Assembly (NCBI GenBank): GCA_913051545.1
Contig: CAJXCD010000005.1
Location: 1 to 64,000 of the forward strand
Direction: 5' to 3'
Length of the DNA: 64,000 nt
DNA from: an uncultured Chloroflexota bacterium
GTDB taxonomy: Bacteria; Chloroflexota; Dehalococcoidia; Lucifugimonadales; CAJXCD01
Below, one piece after another: positions 9,017 through 17,214 of this stretch. Within the stretch, counting starts at the first letter, position 1, and every line of letters starts with the position of its first letter. Both the position numbers and the translations under genes were made by a program. The notes beneath the pieces are model-generated. The model was not told where the DNA came from and searched no databases. It saw nothing but the letters and a program-made list of their open reading frames with translations.

Positions 9017-9853
9017 TTATAAAACCCCATCCAAGGCAAGCTTGGTTTGTTTGGCTATATGTTGGTACTCTGATAACACGTCACTGCTATTAAGCACGGT
9101 AGGTCTTTGTGTATCTCTATATTCTTCCCTTAGTTCCAATCTGCCTAGGAACGGAATTCCAACTTCTTTAGCCATTTCTTCTCCACCGCCAGAACCAAAA
9201 ATGACACCTGAATAATTTTCAACCACACCTAATACCTTAACCTGTAATGTCTTTATCATATTAATGGATCGTTTAGCATCGATACGAGCTAATTCCTGAG
9301 GTGTAGCAACTACCACAAACCCATCAAGAGTTAGTGTTTGCATTACAGTCAATGGAGAGTCCGACGTCCCAGGTGGGAGATCTATTATCAAATAATCTAA
9401 TTCGCCAAAATGTGTAGACTGAAGCAACTGGTTGATGGCATTATGGATCATTGGACCACGCCATATAGTCGCTTCTTCTTCATTTTTTTGGAAAAACGAC
9501 ATAGACATCACGCTTACTCCAAACCGCTCCGGAGGAATAAGCTTTTTATCATCTCCTACCATAGGTCCTTCAGACAACTTAATAGCCTTCACTACGTTAG
9601 GGCAGTCTATATCTACATCCAAGATTCCTACCCTAGCTCCTTCCTGTGCAAGTACAACTGCTAGGTTAACTGCTACCGTTGTCTTTCCGACACCACCCTT
9701 ACCACTATAAACACCAATCTTGTATTTGATTCCTGACAGACCTTCTGCAACCGCACGTTTCTGATCAAATGTGCGTTTCATCTGCTCTATTTTTGAACGA
9801 GCCTGAGCTGCTTGGTGAGGATTAGGTTTCTGAGTCACTAGATCACACTCCAT
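9017..9853 (-). CDS. Mrp/NBP35-like P-loop ATPase lacking the CxxC motif
   Basis: Predicted Fe-S cluster carrier-type ATPase of the Mrp/ApbC/NBP35 group. Seen: a deviant Walker A GKGGVGKTT (about 51-59), ILDVDIDCPN, LIIDLPPGTSD, and FGSGGGEEMAKE near the C-terminus. Where family members normally read 'ENMSYFVCPHCGE..FGSGGGE', this one reads ENYSGVIFGSGGGE. The CxxC that binds the bridging cluster is therefore missing. There is no N-terminal MIP18 domain; a separate MIP18-type gene lies just upstream at 10017-10331, consistent with a shared pathway. Start is the ATG at 9853. Confidence 0.85.
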   Translation of the reverse strand: MECDLVTQKPNPHQAAQARSKIEQMKRTFDQKRAVAEGLSGIKYKIGVYSGKGGVGKTTVAVNLAVVLAQEGARVGILDVDIDCPNVVKAIKLSEGPMVGDDKKLIPPERFGVSVMSMSFFQKNEEEATIWRGPMIHNAINQLLQSTHFGELDYLIIDLPPGTSDSPLTVMQTLTLDGFVVVATPQELARIDAKRSINMIKTLQVKVLGVVENYSGVIFGSGGGEEMAKEVGIPFLGRLELREEYRDTQRPTVLNSSDVLSEYQHIAKQTKLALDGVL

Positions 9854-10016
9854 TCGGTCATTTATATAATAGAATTAGACGACACTCTGGGAACTAAACG
9901 CGAGAGCAAGTCACATTGCCCAGTTAAAAACAAGCTATCTATCGGACACATCCCAAGACAACTTTCTCGAGGTACCATCTACCTCTAACATAGTTTAAGG
10001 AATGTAATTCAGATAA

Positions 10017-10331
10017 TTAGTCAAGACCCAGTGCAGCTTTACCTTCTTCGGATATCAAGTCTGGTGACCAAGGTGGCTCGTATACCATCTCTACTTCTAC
10101 ATCCTCAACTTCTTCTATTTCAGCTATCCGCCATTCAGCTTGTTGGGCTATATAAGGACCCATACCGCACCCAGGGAAAGTGAGCGTCATCTTAACATTT
10201 ACATCTCCGCCTTCAACATGGCAATCATAGACTAATCCCAAATCAACAACATTTACTGGTATTTCAGGATCATAGACCTCTTTCAGAGCCTCCAACACAT
10301 CTTCTTTCTTCAAAGTAGTGGTATCAGACAT
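10017..10331 (-). CDS. MIP18/SufT-type metal-sulfur cluster assembly factor
   Basis: Predicted Fe-S assembly factor of the DUF59/MIP18 family (SufT, PaaD). Seen: EALKEVYDPEIPVNVVDLGLVYDC at the N-terminus and LTFPGCGMGPYIA, with the family's conserved cysteine in the PGCG turn. The 104 aa length is standard. It has its own promoter (10370-10399), directly after the uvrB hairpin. The Mrp-like ATPase gene follows on the same strand after about 160 bases. The usual Mrp/MIP18 pairing in Fe-S maturation supports the role. Confidence 0.88.
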   Translation of the reverse strand: MSDTTTLKKEDVLEALKEVYDPEIPVNVVDLGLVYDCHVEGGDVNVKMTLTFPGCGMGPYIAQQAEWRIAEIEEVEDVEVEMVYEPPWSPDLISEEGKAALGLD

Positions 10332-10369
10332 TTATATTTATCCCTCGCAATTAACTGCTAATGCCATTG

Positions 10370-10399
10370 ATTGTAGTACCTTGTGATTAGAAGTGTCAA
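10370..10399 (-). promoter_or_regulatory. Promoter for the MIP18-type gene
   Basis: On the minus strand TTGACA (394-399 of this kilobase, i.e. 10394-10399) is followed by 18 bp and TACAAT (10370-10375). The start codon at 10331 lies about 32 bases after the predicted transcription start. Confidence 0.65.
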
Positions 10400-10404
10400 A
10401 AGAT

Positions 10405-10449
10405 AGCATTACTTAAGAACATTACGGTGGCAGGTTCTTAAGTAATGCT
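10405..10449 (-). terminator. uvrB terminator hairpin (16-bp perfect stem)
   Basis: AGCATTACTTAAGAAC (10405-10420) is the exact reverse complement of 10434-10449, with a 13-base loop. On the minus strand the stem begins within the last uvrB codons, includes its TAA stop, and is followed by ATCTTTTGA. The T tract is short, so termination may be partial or the hairpin may protect the mRNA 3' end. The next promoter's -35 box starts in this T tract. Confidence 0.6.
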
Positions 10450-12435
10450 TGCGGGATCCACAGCCATTATCTTTCGTAAATCCACTATCTGATCTCGAAG
10501 CAAGGCCGCCTTCTCAAACTCAAGATCTCTAGCAGCAACCTTCATCTGGGCTTCAAATTCCTTAATGAGTTTAATGATTTCCGTCTCGGATAAGTCGCCT
10601 CGAGGGGAATACTGCGACTTAGTCTCTGAATAATCTCTAACTCGCTCGGTTATATCACGAACAGTTTTTTGTATACCGATAGGGGTGATACCATGATCTG
10701 AATTATAAGTTTCCTGAATTTGCCTTCTACGATTAGTTTCATCAATCGACCTTCGCATTGAATCGGTCACTCTATCAGCGTACATAATAACTCTACCATT
10801 GATATGTCTTGCGGCCCTTCCTATAGTCTGAACTAGGGAAGTCCAAGACCGTAAATAACCTTCTTTATCTGCATCTAGTATAGCTACAAGACTAACTTCC
10901 GGTAAATCAAGACCTTCACGCAGTAAATTAATTCCAACAATAACGTCATAAACACCCAATCTTAGATCCCTCAGTATCTCGCTACGCTGAAGTGTGTCCA
11001 CTTCTGAATGAAGATAGTGAGTTTTGGTACCAACCTCCTTTAGGTAATCCGCCAAATCTTCCGCCATTCTTTTAGTTAAAGTAGTTATCAGACAGCGTTC
11101 CCCTCTTTCAACACACAGTCTTATCTGCTCTAGAAGATCATCTATTTGTCCTTCAATTGGTTTAACATCTATTAAGGGATCAACAAGCCCCGTAGGGCGG
11201 ATAACTTGTTCAACTATCTGTTCACTTTTTTCGTATTCATACGGGCCTAGGGTAGCAGAAACGAAAACAACCTGATTCGTACGATCTACAAATTCGTCAA
11301 AATTCAAAGGACGATTATCCATTGCTGATGGCAATCTAAATCCGTAATCTACAAGTGCCTTTTTACGAGACCTATCCCCCCCATGCATTGCCCTAATCTG
11401 AGGAAGGGTCATGTGAGACTCATCCACAAAAACGATGAAGTCTTCCGGGAAATAATCTAGGAGAGTATATGGTGAGCTACCTGGAGATCTACCCGATAAA
11501 TGTAACGAATAGTTCTCTATACCTGCACAATACCCAGTCTCTCTCATTATCTCCAGATCATAGTGAGTTCTTGACTCCAGGCGTTGAGCTTCGATATTTT
11601 TATTCATCCCTTTCAGGATCGTCAAACGATTCTCAAGCTCGGACTCAATATCATCAATTGCTGTCCTTAATTTTTCTTCAGAAGTCACAAAGTGTTTGGC
11701 GGGATAGACCTCCACTTCTTCACAATCCTCTAACATCTCTCCCGTAAGTGGATCCAGCCGAATAATACGATCAATGACATCCCCCCAAAATTCTATTCGT
11801 ACACCAACTTCATCTTCGTATGCAGGTAATATCTCTAGCGTATCTCCTCGAACTCTAAATCTCCCTCTGGACAAATCATAGTCGTTCCTCTCATATTGCA
11901 TATCCACCAACTGCCTTATAAGACGACCCCTGGAACGATGTTCACCTTTTCTTATAAATGCTACGAAGCCTTGATATTCCTCAGGAGATCCTAGTCCAAA
12001 AATACAGGAAACAGATGCCACTATTAATACATCGCGACGAGTTAATAAAGCCTTCGTTGCTGCATGGCGTAGTTTGTCTAGTTGATCATTGATATCCGCA
12101 TCCTTTTCTATAAAAGTATCTGTCCTTGGGAGATAAGCTTCTGGTTGATAGTAATCGTAATAACTTACAAAGTACTCAACAGCATTGTCTGGCAAAAAAT
12201 CCTTGAACTCCATTGCCAACTGGGCTGCAAGGGTCTTGTTGTGAGCTATAACTAATGCGGGACGTTGCAATTTCTCTAGCGCACAAGCCATAGTAAAGGT
12301 CTTGCCGCTACCAGTAACACCTAACAGGGACTGATACCTCATCCCACGATCAACTCCATCAACCAAATTTTCTATAGCACTAGGTTGATCACCGGTTGGA
12401 ATAAAATCTGAAATTATTTTGAATTTTGGCATCAC
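10438..12435 (-). CDS. uvrB: Excinuclease ABC subunit UvrB
   Basis: The DNA-damage-verifying helicase subunit of nucleotide excision repair; it is loaded by UvrA and recruits UvrC. Seen: [11 protein letters not shown] at the N-terminus, Walker [11 protein letters not shown] (about 39-48), the damage-probing beta-hairpin [12 protein letters not shown], the helicase block [26 protein letters not shown], and a C-terminal UVR domain ([20 protein letters not shown]) that contacts UvrC. The 665 aa length is typical. GTG at 12435 and ATG at 12432 are both possible starts. No uvrA or uvrC is nearby. Confidence 0.97.
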   Translation of the reverse strand: MMPKFKIISDFIPTGDQPSAIENLVDGVDRGMRYQSLLGVTGSGKTFTMACALEKLQRPALVIAHNKTLAAQLAMEFKDFLPDNAVEYFVSYYDYYQPEAYLPRTDTFIEKDADINDQLDKLRHAATKALLTRRDVLIVASVSCIFGLGSPEEYQGFVAFIRKGEHRSRGRLIRQLVDMQYERNDYDLSRGRFRVRGDTLEILPAYEDEVGVRIEFWGDVIDRIIRLDPLTGEMLEDCEEVEVYPAKHFVTSEEKLRTAIDDIESELENRLTILKGMNKNIEAQRLESRTHYDLEIMRETGYCAGIENYSLHLSGRSPGSSPYTLLDYFPEDFIVFVDESHMTLPQIRAMHGGDRSRKKALVDYGFRLPSAMDNRPLNFDEFVDRTNQVVFVSATLGPYEYEKSEQIVEQVIRPTGLVDPLIDVKPIEGQIDDLLEQIRLCVERGERCLITTLTKRMAEDLADYLKEVGTKTHYLHSEVDTLQRSEILRDLRLGVYDVIVGINLLREGLDLPEVSLVAILDADKEGYLRSWTSLVQTIGRAARHINGRVIMYADRVTDSMRRSIDETNRRRQIQETYNSDHGITPIGIQKTVRDITERVRDYSETKSQYSPRGDLSETEIIKLIKEFEAQMKVAARDLEFEKAALLRDQIVDLRKIMAVDPASIT

Positions 12436-12557
12436 GTAATCTTACAAAATAGGTATAGATATGGAGGCCTACGACCACGGTTGAAGTTTACTATAGGTTC
12501 CAATTAGTTTCAGCACTCCATAGCAACAGGAATACATATCAAATATTTCAATCATCA

Positions 12558-13796
12558 CTACGATGGTCGTTTTTGGGGAGATTCCGGTCGTTGACCTAAC
12601 CTTACTCGCACCTCATCCAACAATTCCTCTAGCCCATTCTGGTTCCGAAAAACGCTCAAAGTAACCTCATCACCCGGGCGGTTATTCTCTAATAAATAAG
12701 TGATGATTTCAGACATGTTTTGAACATCTGTACCTTCGATGGCAGTAATCACATCTCCCCCCACCGTTAAGTCAGAGCCTTCCGCACTAGCCATATAATC
12801 CCCTCCATTTATTCCAGCTACATCAGCCGGACCGCCATCTATCACATCAACTACAAGAACTCCTCTTGTAGTTGATGGCAATCGATTAATTTCATTCAAT
12901 TTAGGACGCAACGTCACTCCACTAATACCAATGTATGGATAGTCGAATTTCCCATATTTGATCAGGTCAGGGATAACCAATTTTGCCATATTTATTGGAA
13001 CAGCGAATCCCACGCCCGAACTAGACCCACTATAACTGATTATTTGAGAATTTATACCAATGATATCTCCATTTCTGTCGAGTAGAGGGCCTCCTGAATT
13101 TCCAGGATTTATTGGCGCATCAGTCTGTATAACTTGAGGAATACTGAAGGAGCCGTTAGGGGCATTAATAAGTCTTCCAAGAGCACTCACTATTCCACTA
13201 GTCATGCTGAAACTTTGTCCGAAAGGAGTACCGATAGCAACAGCAAACTGGCCTACCTTTACAGAAGAACTGTCCCCTAGCCTTACCGGAGACAGATAAC
13301 CGGGAGGGGCAGCTATTTTCAAGACTGCTAGATCTGAATCGGGATCACTGCCTATAAGTCTACCTTCGTATTCAGAACCGTCTTCGAACACAATCGTAAT
13401 ACCATCACCACCATCTACAACATGGTGGTTAGTAACAATATGCCCTTCTGAACTCCAAACAAATCCAGAACCCTCGCCTCTTTTTGATTCAAATAGTGTA
13501 GACGAATTTCTTGGCTGATTAGTAACCTCAATACGAACCACAGATGGCAACAATGACTGATATATATCAACCATAACCTGCTCATGCGCTTGAACCACAA
13601 GGCCGTATTCATCGATAGTTCCATAATCTGCCTGGGGGCCTTGTGGCCCCCGTGGACCAATAGCACCAGCTATTCCCTTTTCACCAGGTGGTCCTGCTTC
13701 ACCTCTAGGACCTTGACATGCTACTAGAGCCGCAATTAAAAAAACTGAGATAATTAATATTTTAGTAAGCATAATCGACCTAAACAAATTACCCAT
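12558..13796 (-). CDS. HtrA-type serine protease lipoprotein with collagen-like stalk
   Basis: Predicted envelope protease of the S1C/HtrA (DegP/DegQ) family, degrading misfolded proteins outside the membrane. Seen in order: a hydrophobic leader and lipobox LVAC (lipidated Cys27), then about nine G-X-Y collagen-like triplets (GPRGEAGPPGEKG... about 29-54). Next comes the trypsin fold, with catalytic His125 (TNHHVV), Asp155 (DSDLAVLK) and Ser234 (PGNSGGP), and one PDZ domain near the C-terminus. The start has GGAG six bases upstream. The collagen-like segment between lipid anchor and protease is unusual and may be a rigid spacer. Confidence 0.93.
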   Translation of the reverse strand: MGNLFRSIMLTKILIISVFLIAALVACQGPRGEAGPPGEKGIAGAIGPRGPQGPQADYGTIDEYGLVVQAHEQVMVDIYQSLLPSVVRIEVTNQPRNSSTLFESKRGEGSGFVWSSEGHIVTNHHVVDGGDGITIVFEDGSEYEGRLIGSDPDSDLAVLKIAAPPGYLSPVRLGDSSSVKVGQFAVAIGTPFGQSFSMTSGIVSALGRLINAPNGSFSIPQVIQTDAPINPGNSGGPLLDRNGDIIGINSQIISYSGSSSGVGFAVPINMAKLVIPDLIKYGKFDYPYIGISGVTLRPKLNEINRLPSTTRGVLVVDVIDGGPADVAGINGGDYMASAEGSDLTVGGDVITAIEGTDVQNMSEIITYLLENNRPGDEVTLSVFRNQNGLEELLDEVRVRLGQRPESPQKRPS

Positions 13797-13990
13797 TATT
13801 TTCTCCTATACAATCATCTGACTTGAACACCTATCTCCGGTAAATTAAACGTACTCATGAATATTTTAGTTAGCTATGAGACTGCAACAAGCAAGTTTGA
13901 TTCTGTCCAAAACTTTCGATGACACCAAAACGTAAAACATGTTAGAGTTCTTCATCAAATAAATCTCTGAGTAATATGATTCATGGTAGC

Positions 13991-14008
13991 GTGTTCATAA
14001 CAGAACAC
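13991..14008 (+). promoter_or_regulatory. Inverted repeat upstream of the PhyH gene
   Basis: GTGTTC-ATAACA-GAACAC is a perfect 6-bp inverted repeat about 45 bases before the start at 14052, beside an AT-rich TACTAT sequence. It could be an operator in the 255-base divergent region between htrA and the PhyH gene. No other clear signal was seen in that region. Confidence 0.3.
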
Positions 14009-14051
14009 ATACTATAAAAATGGAATTCATACACAAATCTATACTGTAGTA

Positions 14052-14900
14052 ATGGGTGAAAAAATGCTGTCTCCGAAACAAATTAATCAATATAGTGAGA
14101 ATGGATTTACAGTAAAAAGGGGAATGATTAGCAAAAATGATATATCAAAATTGTTAGTGGAAATTGACCGAATCGTTGGTGAAAGTACTGCGTCACATTT
14201 TGATCCAGATACTCTTGAAATGGAACCAGATCAAGACTATTCTGGAAGACTGGTGAGACGCATATACGATCCATGTACAAAATACGAACCATTTGTGAAT
14301 CTTTCAGAAAATATTGAGGTACTTAACTGCGTCGAACAACTTATAGGCCCAAACTTGGTTTTCAATCAGAGTAAAATCAACATGAAATTGCCTCAAATTG
14401 GATCTGAGGTAGAATGGCACCAAGACATGGCTTATGGATTACTTACCAATAAAAAATGTCTCGCGCTTCTACTTTACCTCGATGATGCCGATAAAACCAA
14501 TGGATGTCTCCAAGTAATTCCACAACAGCACAACAATCGCCTATTTGACCATTCACTTAAAGGGGTTTTCCAAGGCAAAGTAACAGAAAATATTGACAAA
14601 AATAATGCAGTTGCAATAGAAGCGGAAGCCGGAACCGTAATCTTCTTACACTGTATGACACCTCATTCCTCGCTACCCAACACTTCAAACAAACCCCGCA
14701 GAACCGTAATATGGGGCTACCGGGCAGCAGACGCCTATCCTGTAAATATTGGAGATGAAGGCCTTGTAGACGTAGACAGAATAGTTAGAGGTCAAAAATC
14801 TCATAATGCAATATTTGAAGAAATGAACCTCCAAGTACCAATGTACCCCCAGAAGGGGATGTCACTCTATGAAATACAAGAGAGATCCAAAAATATTTAA
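14052..14900 (+). CDS. Phytanoyl-CoA dioxygenase (PhyH) family protein
   Basis: Predicted Fe(II)/2-oxoglutarate-dependent oxygenase that hydroxylates an unknown organic substrate. Seen: the N-terminal 'QYSENGFTVKRGMI' typical of the family, the iron-binding H-x-D in EWHQDMAY (about 119-125), the distal histidine in LHCMTPHSSLPN, and the 2-oxoglutarate-binding arginine in NKPRRTVIWGYR. The 282 aa length is normal. Starts at 14052 and 14064 are both possible. It faces the thioesterase gene convergently with only 10 bases between. A second member lies at 60364. Confidence 0.88.
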   Translation: MGEKMLSPKQINQYSENGFTVKRGMISKNDISKLLVEIDRIVGESTASHFDPDTLEMEPDQDYSGRLVRRIYDPCTKYEPFVNLSENIEVLNCVEQLIGPNLVFNQSKINMKLPQIGSEVEWHQDMAYGLLTNKKCLALLLYLDDADKTNGCLQVIPQQHNNRLFDHSLKGVFQGKVTENIDKNNAVAIEAEAGTVIFLHCMTPHSSLPNTSNKPRRTVIWGYRAADAYPVNIGDEGLVDVDRIVRGQKSHNAIFEEMNLQVPMYPQKGMSLYEIQERSKNI

Positions 14901-14910
14901 TTAATGCATA

Positions 14911-15387
14911 TCAGGATCTAGACATCCATTCAGAAGACAGTATAGGGTAATTTTCAGTAATTTTTGCCAGAGTGTTATCTGGTATTTCCAGGAAAGTACC
15001 AGATGCTTCAGCAGCAATCGACCCGTCATCTAAAATTACACTTCCAAGCACTTTCCATATGCCTAGACGTTTGCTGGACTTGTATCCCACCGCCGTAACA
15101 TCCTCATCTACCTCAATAGGATTCCTAAACCGAATATCAATACGAGCAGTCATGGTCCATATGCCCTCCAAAAGTGACACCCTGCTCATAACTTCATCAA
15201 GTAAGGCAGTTATAACGCCCCCATGAACCCTACCCGGAAAGCCTTGGTGTTGAAGGCCACCTCTAAATTTAGTCTTGACAGAATCACCGTCGCGCGTGAA
15301 CCTAAGCCTAAGTCCAGACAAATTATTAGGGCCACACACAAAACATTGACCATAGTCTGTGTCATCATTAAGTGACATATTACGCAT
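14911..15387 (-). CDS. PaaI-type hotdog-fold thioesterase
   Basis: Predicted acyl-CoA thioesterase of the hotdog superfamily. Seen: CFVCGPNNLSGLRLRF near the N-terminus, a common start in this group, and GRVHGGVITALLDEVMSR, the central hotdog helix with the HGG turn and the acidic residue used in catalysis. FRNPIEVDEDVTAVG follows. The start was set to ATG 15387 (MRNMSLND), because GAGGAG lies six bases upstream; the track start at 15453 adds an unsupported extension. Length is then 158 aa. The substrate is unknown. Confidence 0.85.
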   Translation of the reverse strand: MRNMSLNDDTDYGQCFVCGPNNLSGLRLRFTRDGDSVKTKFRGGLQHQGFPGRVHGGVITALLDEVMSRVSLLEGIWTMTARIDIRFRNPIEVDEDVTAVGYKSSKRLGIWKVLGSVILDDGSIAAEASGTFLEIPDNTLAKITENYPILSSEWMSRS

Positions 15388-15539
15388 AAATGTCTCCTCA
15401 ATAAAACTGTAACATTGGAATCTTTGCCAGAATAGGTTTAACATAACTATCATAGATTTCCAACAGAATAGTCTTAATTAGATACGGTACAATTTACATC
15501 AAGAATTACATCAAGAAACAAAACTTCCAAAACCCACCT

Positions 15540-16928
15540 ATGCAATTGAAAAAATATTCGACATACAAATTTCCACCACAAGATTTCTTGCGAAATACAC
15601 AAATCTTATTAATCGTCTTGTTTTGTGTAAATATTCTTTTGTCAGGGTGTGCAGATGAGGCTGAACGAAAACACAAAGCAGGGATTAAGTTTTACGAAGA
15701 CGGGCTACTGGAAGAGGCTATTGTCGAATACGATGCAGCGATAACATTAAACCCTGATCTATCAATTGCATACCTGTCTAGAGCACAAGCATATTCAGGC
15801 CTAGAAAGACATTGGAGTGCTATTCAAGACTACAACGAGCTTGTAAAGCTAAATCCAGAGTCAGGAGAAACATACCTAAAACGTGCGGAAAGTAAAATGA
15901 ATCTAGGAGAGCCACGTTCAGCAATATGGGATTTTGACCAAGCACTAAATCTAGGGTACATGAACCCTGAGTTGTATCACAAAAGAGGCGAGGCATATCT
16001 AATGGTTAATGAATATGAACTCGCGTTAACAGATATAAATAAGGCACTCAGTATGGGACTGCAGAATGCTGATTTATATTTGTTAAAAGGAACCTCACTG
16101 CTATTACTCAACAGAATCAACGAAGCTTTGCCTGACTTGGACAAGTCATTAGACTTAAACCCAAACAACTTTATCGCTTACCTTACCCGAGGAGATGCGC
16201 TCCTTAAAAAAGGGGATCTTATTAATGCGATCAGAGATTACGACCTAGCTGCAACTATAGACAATTTTTCACCCGAGCCTTATATAAAAAGAGGATTTGC
16301 TAATCTGTCGTTAGGGAACAAGCTCCTTGCAATTGATGACTGGAACAGAGCAGTTACCCTTGGATCGGTGGATTCTGAAATCCATTCAATTATAGCAAGC
16401 ACCTACGTTGAACTAGACATGTATAAGGAAGCTCTCGACGAGTATGGGAAGGCTATATTAATTAACCCCAACAACCCTGATTTGTTTAATAACATAGGCT
16501 CCATTTTCTTCACCCTGAACGAACTAGGTCTAGCTATAGAAAACTATGGCACCGCTATAACCATAAACCCTAACTACGCCGAAGCTCATAATAATAGAGG
16601 TCTAGCATTCTACAAGTTAGGGGATATTAACCGCGCTATTTCAGATTACAGTAAAGCTATAACACGTAACCCAGATTTCTTAGAAGCTTACACTAACAGA
16701 GGAAATTCTTATATCGAACTTAAAATGCCAAAAAAAGCGATATTGGATTTCAACTTGGTGATTAATAAGGACCCGGAATCTAAATCAGCCTACGCTGGAC
16801 GCACCATTGCAAACACAATCCTGGGTTATGTGAAAGCCGCAGACCACGACTATTTGAAAGCTATAGAATTAGGCATTGAAGAGGAAATATTATCCAATAA
16901 AATTCAATATACACTAGAGAACTATTAG
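15540..16928 (+). CDS. TPR-repeat lipoprotein
   Basis: Predicted surface- or periplasm-facing scaffold protein. Seen: a charged start, a hydrophobic segment and the lipobox LLSGC (about residue 37), followed by about eleven tetratricopeptide repeats with the usual pattern, for example NNRGLAFYKLGDINRAISDYSKAITRNP. The repeats fill the rest of the 462 aa, and there is no catalytic domain. TPR lipoproteins generally hold protein partners together; the partner cannot be guessed from the neighbours. It is divergent from the thioesterase gene. Confidence 0.88.
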   Translation: MQLKKYSTYKFPPQDFLRNTQILLIVLFCVNILLSGCADEAERKHKAGIKFYEDGLLEEAIVEYDAAITLNPDLSIAYLSRAQAYSGLERHWSAIQDYNELVKLNPESGETYLKRAESKMNLGEPRSAIWDFDQALNLGYMNPELYHKRGEAYLMVNEYELALTDINKALSMGLQNADLYLLKGTSLLLLNRINEALPDLDKSLDLNPNNFIAYLTRGDALLKKGDLINAIRDYDLAATIDNFSPEPYIKRGFANLSLGNKLLAIDDWNRAVTLGSVDSEIHSIIASTYVELDMYKEALDEYGKAILINPNNPDLFNNIGSIFFTLNELGLAIENYGTAITINPNYAEAHNNRGLAFYKLGDINRAISDYSKAITRNPDFLEAYTNRGNSYIELKMPKKAILDFNLVINKDPESKSAYAGRTIANTILGYVKAADHDYLKAIELGIEEEILSNKIQYTLENY

Positions 16929-17026
16929 ACCTAGTGCATCGGTTAGGTTCACAAAATAAATGATGAATCATCCACATTTTACAATCTGGCTTAACAACTT
17001 CAAAGTATTTAAATCACATATATAAA

Positions 17027-17056
17027 TTGACACCACAAGCATAGCCCTGCTATATT
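17027..17056 (+). promoter_or_regulatory. korAB promoter
   Basis: TTGACA (17027-17032), an 18-bp spacer and TATATT (17051-17056) form a strong sigma70-type promoter. Transcription from about 17063 would give a leader of about 150 nt that contains the structured element at 17089-17181. Confidence 0.7.
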
Positions 17057-17088
17057 TGGCATAGATACAAAAAGTGAGTGGATATCAG

Positions 17089-17181
17089 TCGCCCGGGGTG
17101 TGTATTTAGGTAAAGCCTGTGGTCACGAAAGGTTTTTCCTTAAAACCCTCGGGCGATGTTGTGGTTCCAATCACAACATTG
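17089..17181 (+). promoter_or_regulatory. Structured 5' leader of korAB, candidate cis-regulatory RNA
   Basis: A 10-bp stem joins TCGCCCGGGG (17089-17098) to CCTCGGGCGA (17147-17156), with one G-U pair. The 48-base interior can form two short hairpins (AGG/CCT and AAGG/CCTT), giving a three-way-junction shape. A second hairpin (17154-17163 with 17172-17181, loop GTTCCAAT) shares three bases with the first stem. No T tract follows. The shape resembles a riboswitch or protein-binding leader, but it matched no riboswitch class I know. It sits between the promoter and the korA start. Confidence 0.5.
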
Positions 17182-17214
17182 AATCATTAATTGTGCTATA
17201 CGGGAGAAGTTGAT

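Noticed and set aside
17089-17181. Assigning the korAB leader to TPP, SAM, c-di-GMP, cobalamin or glycine riboswitch classes
   Set aside because: None of the core consensus segments I know for these classes is present, so it is reported only as an unclassified candidate.
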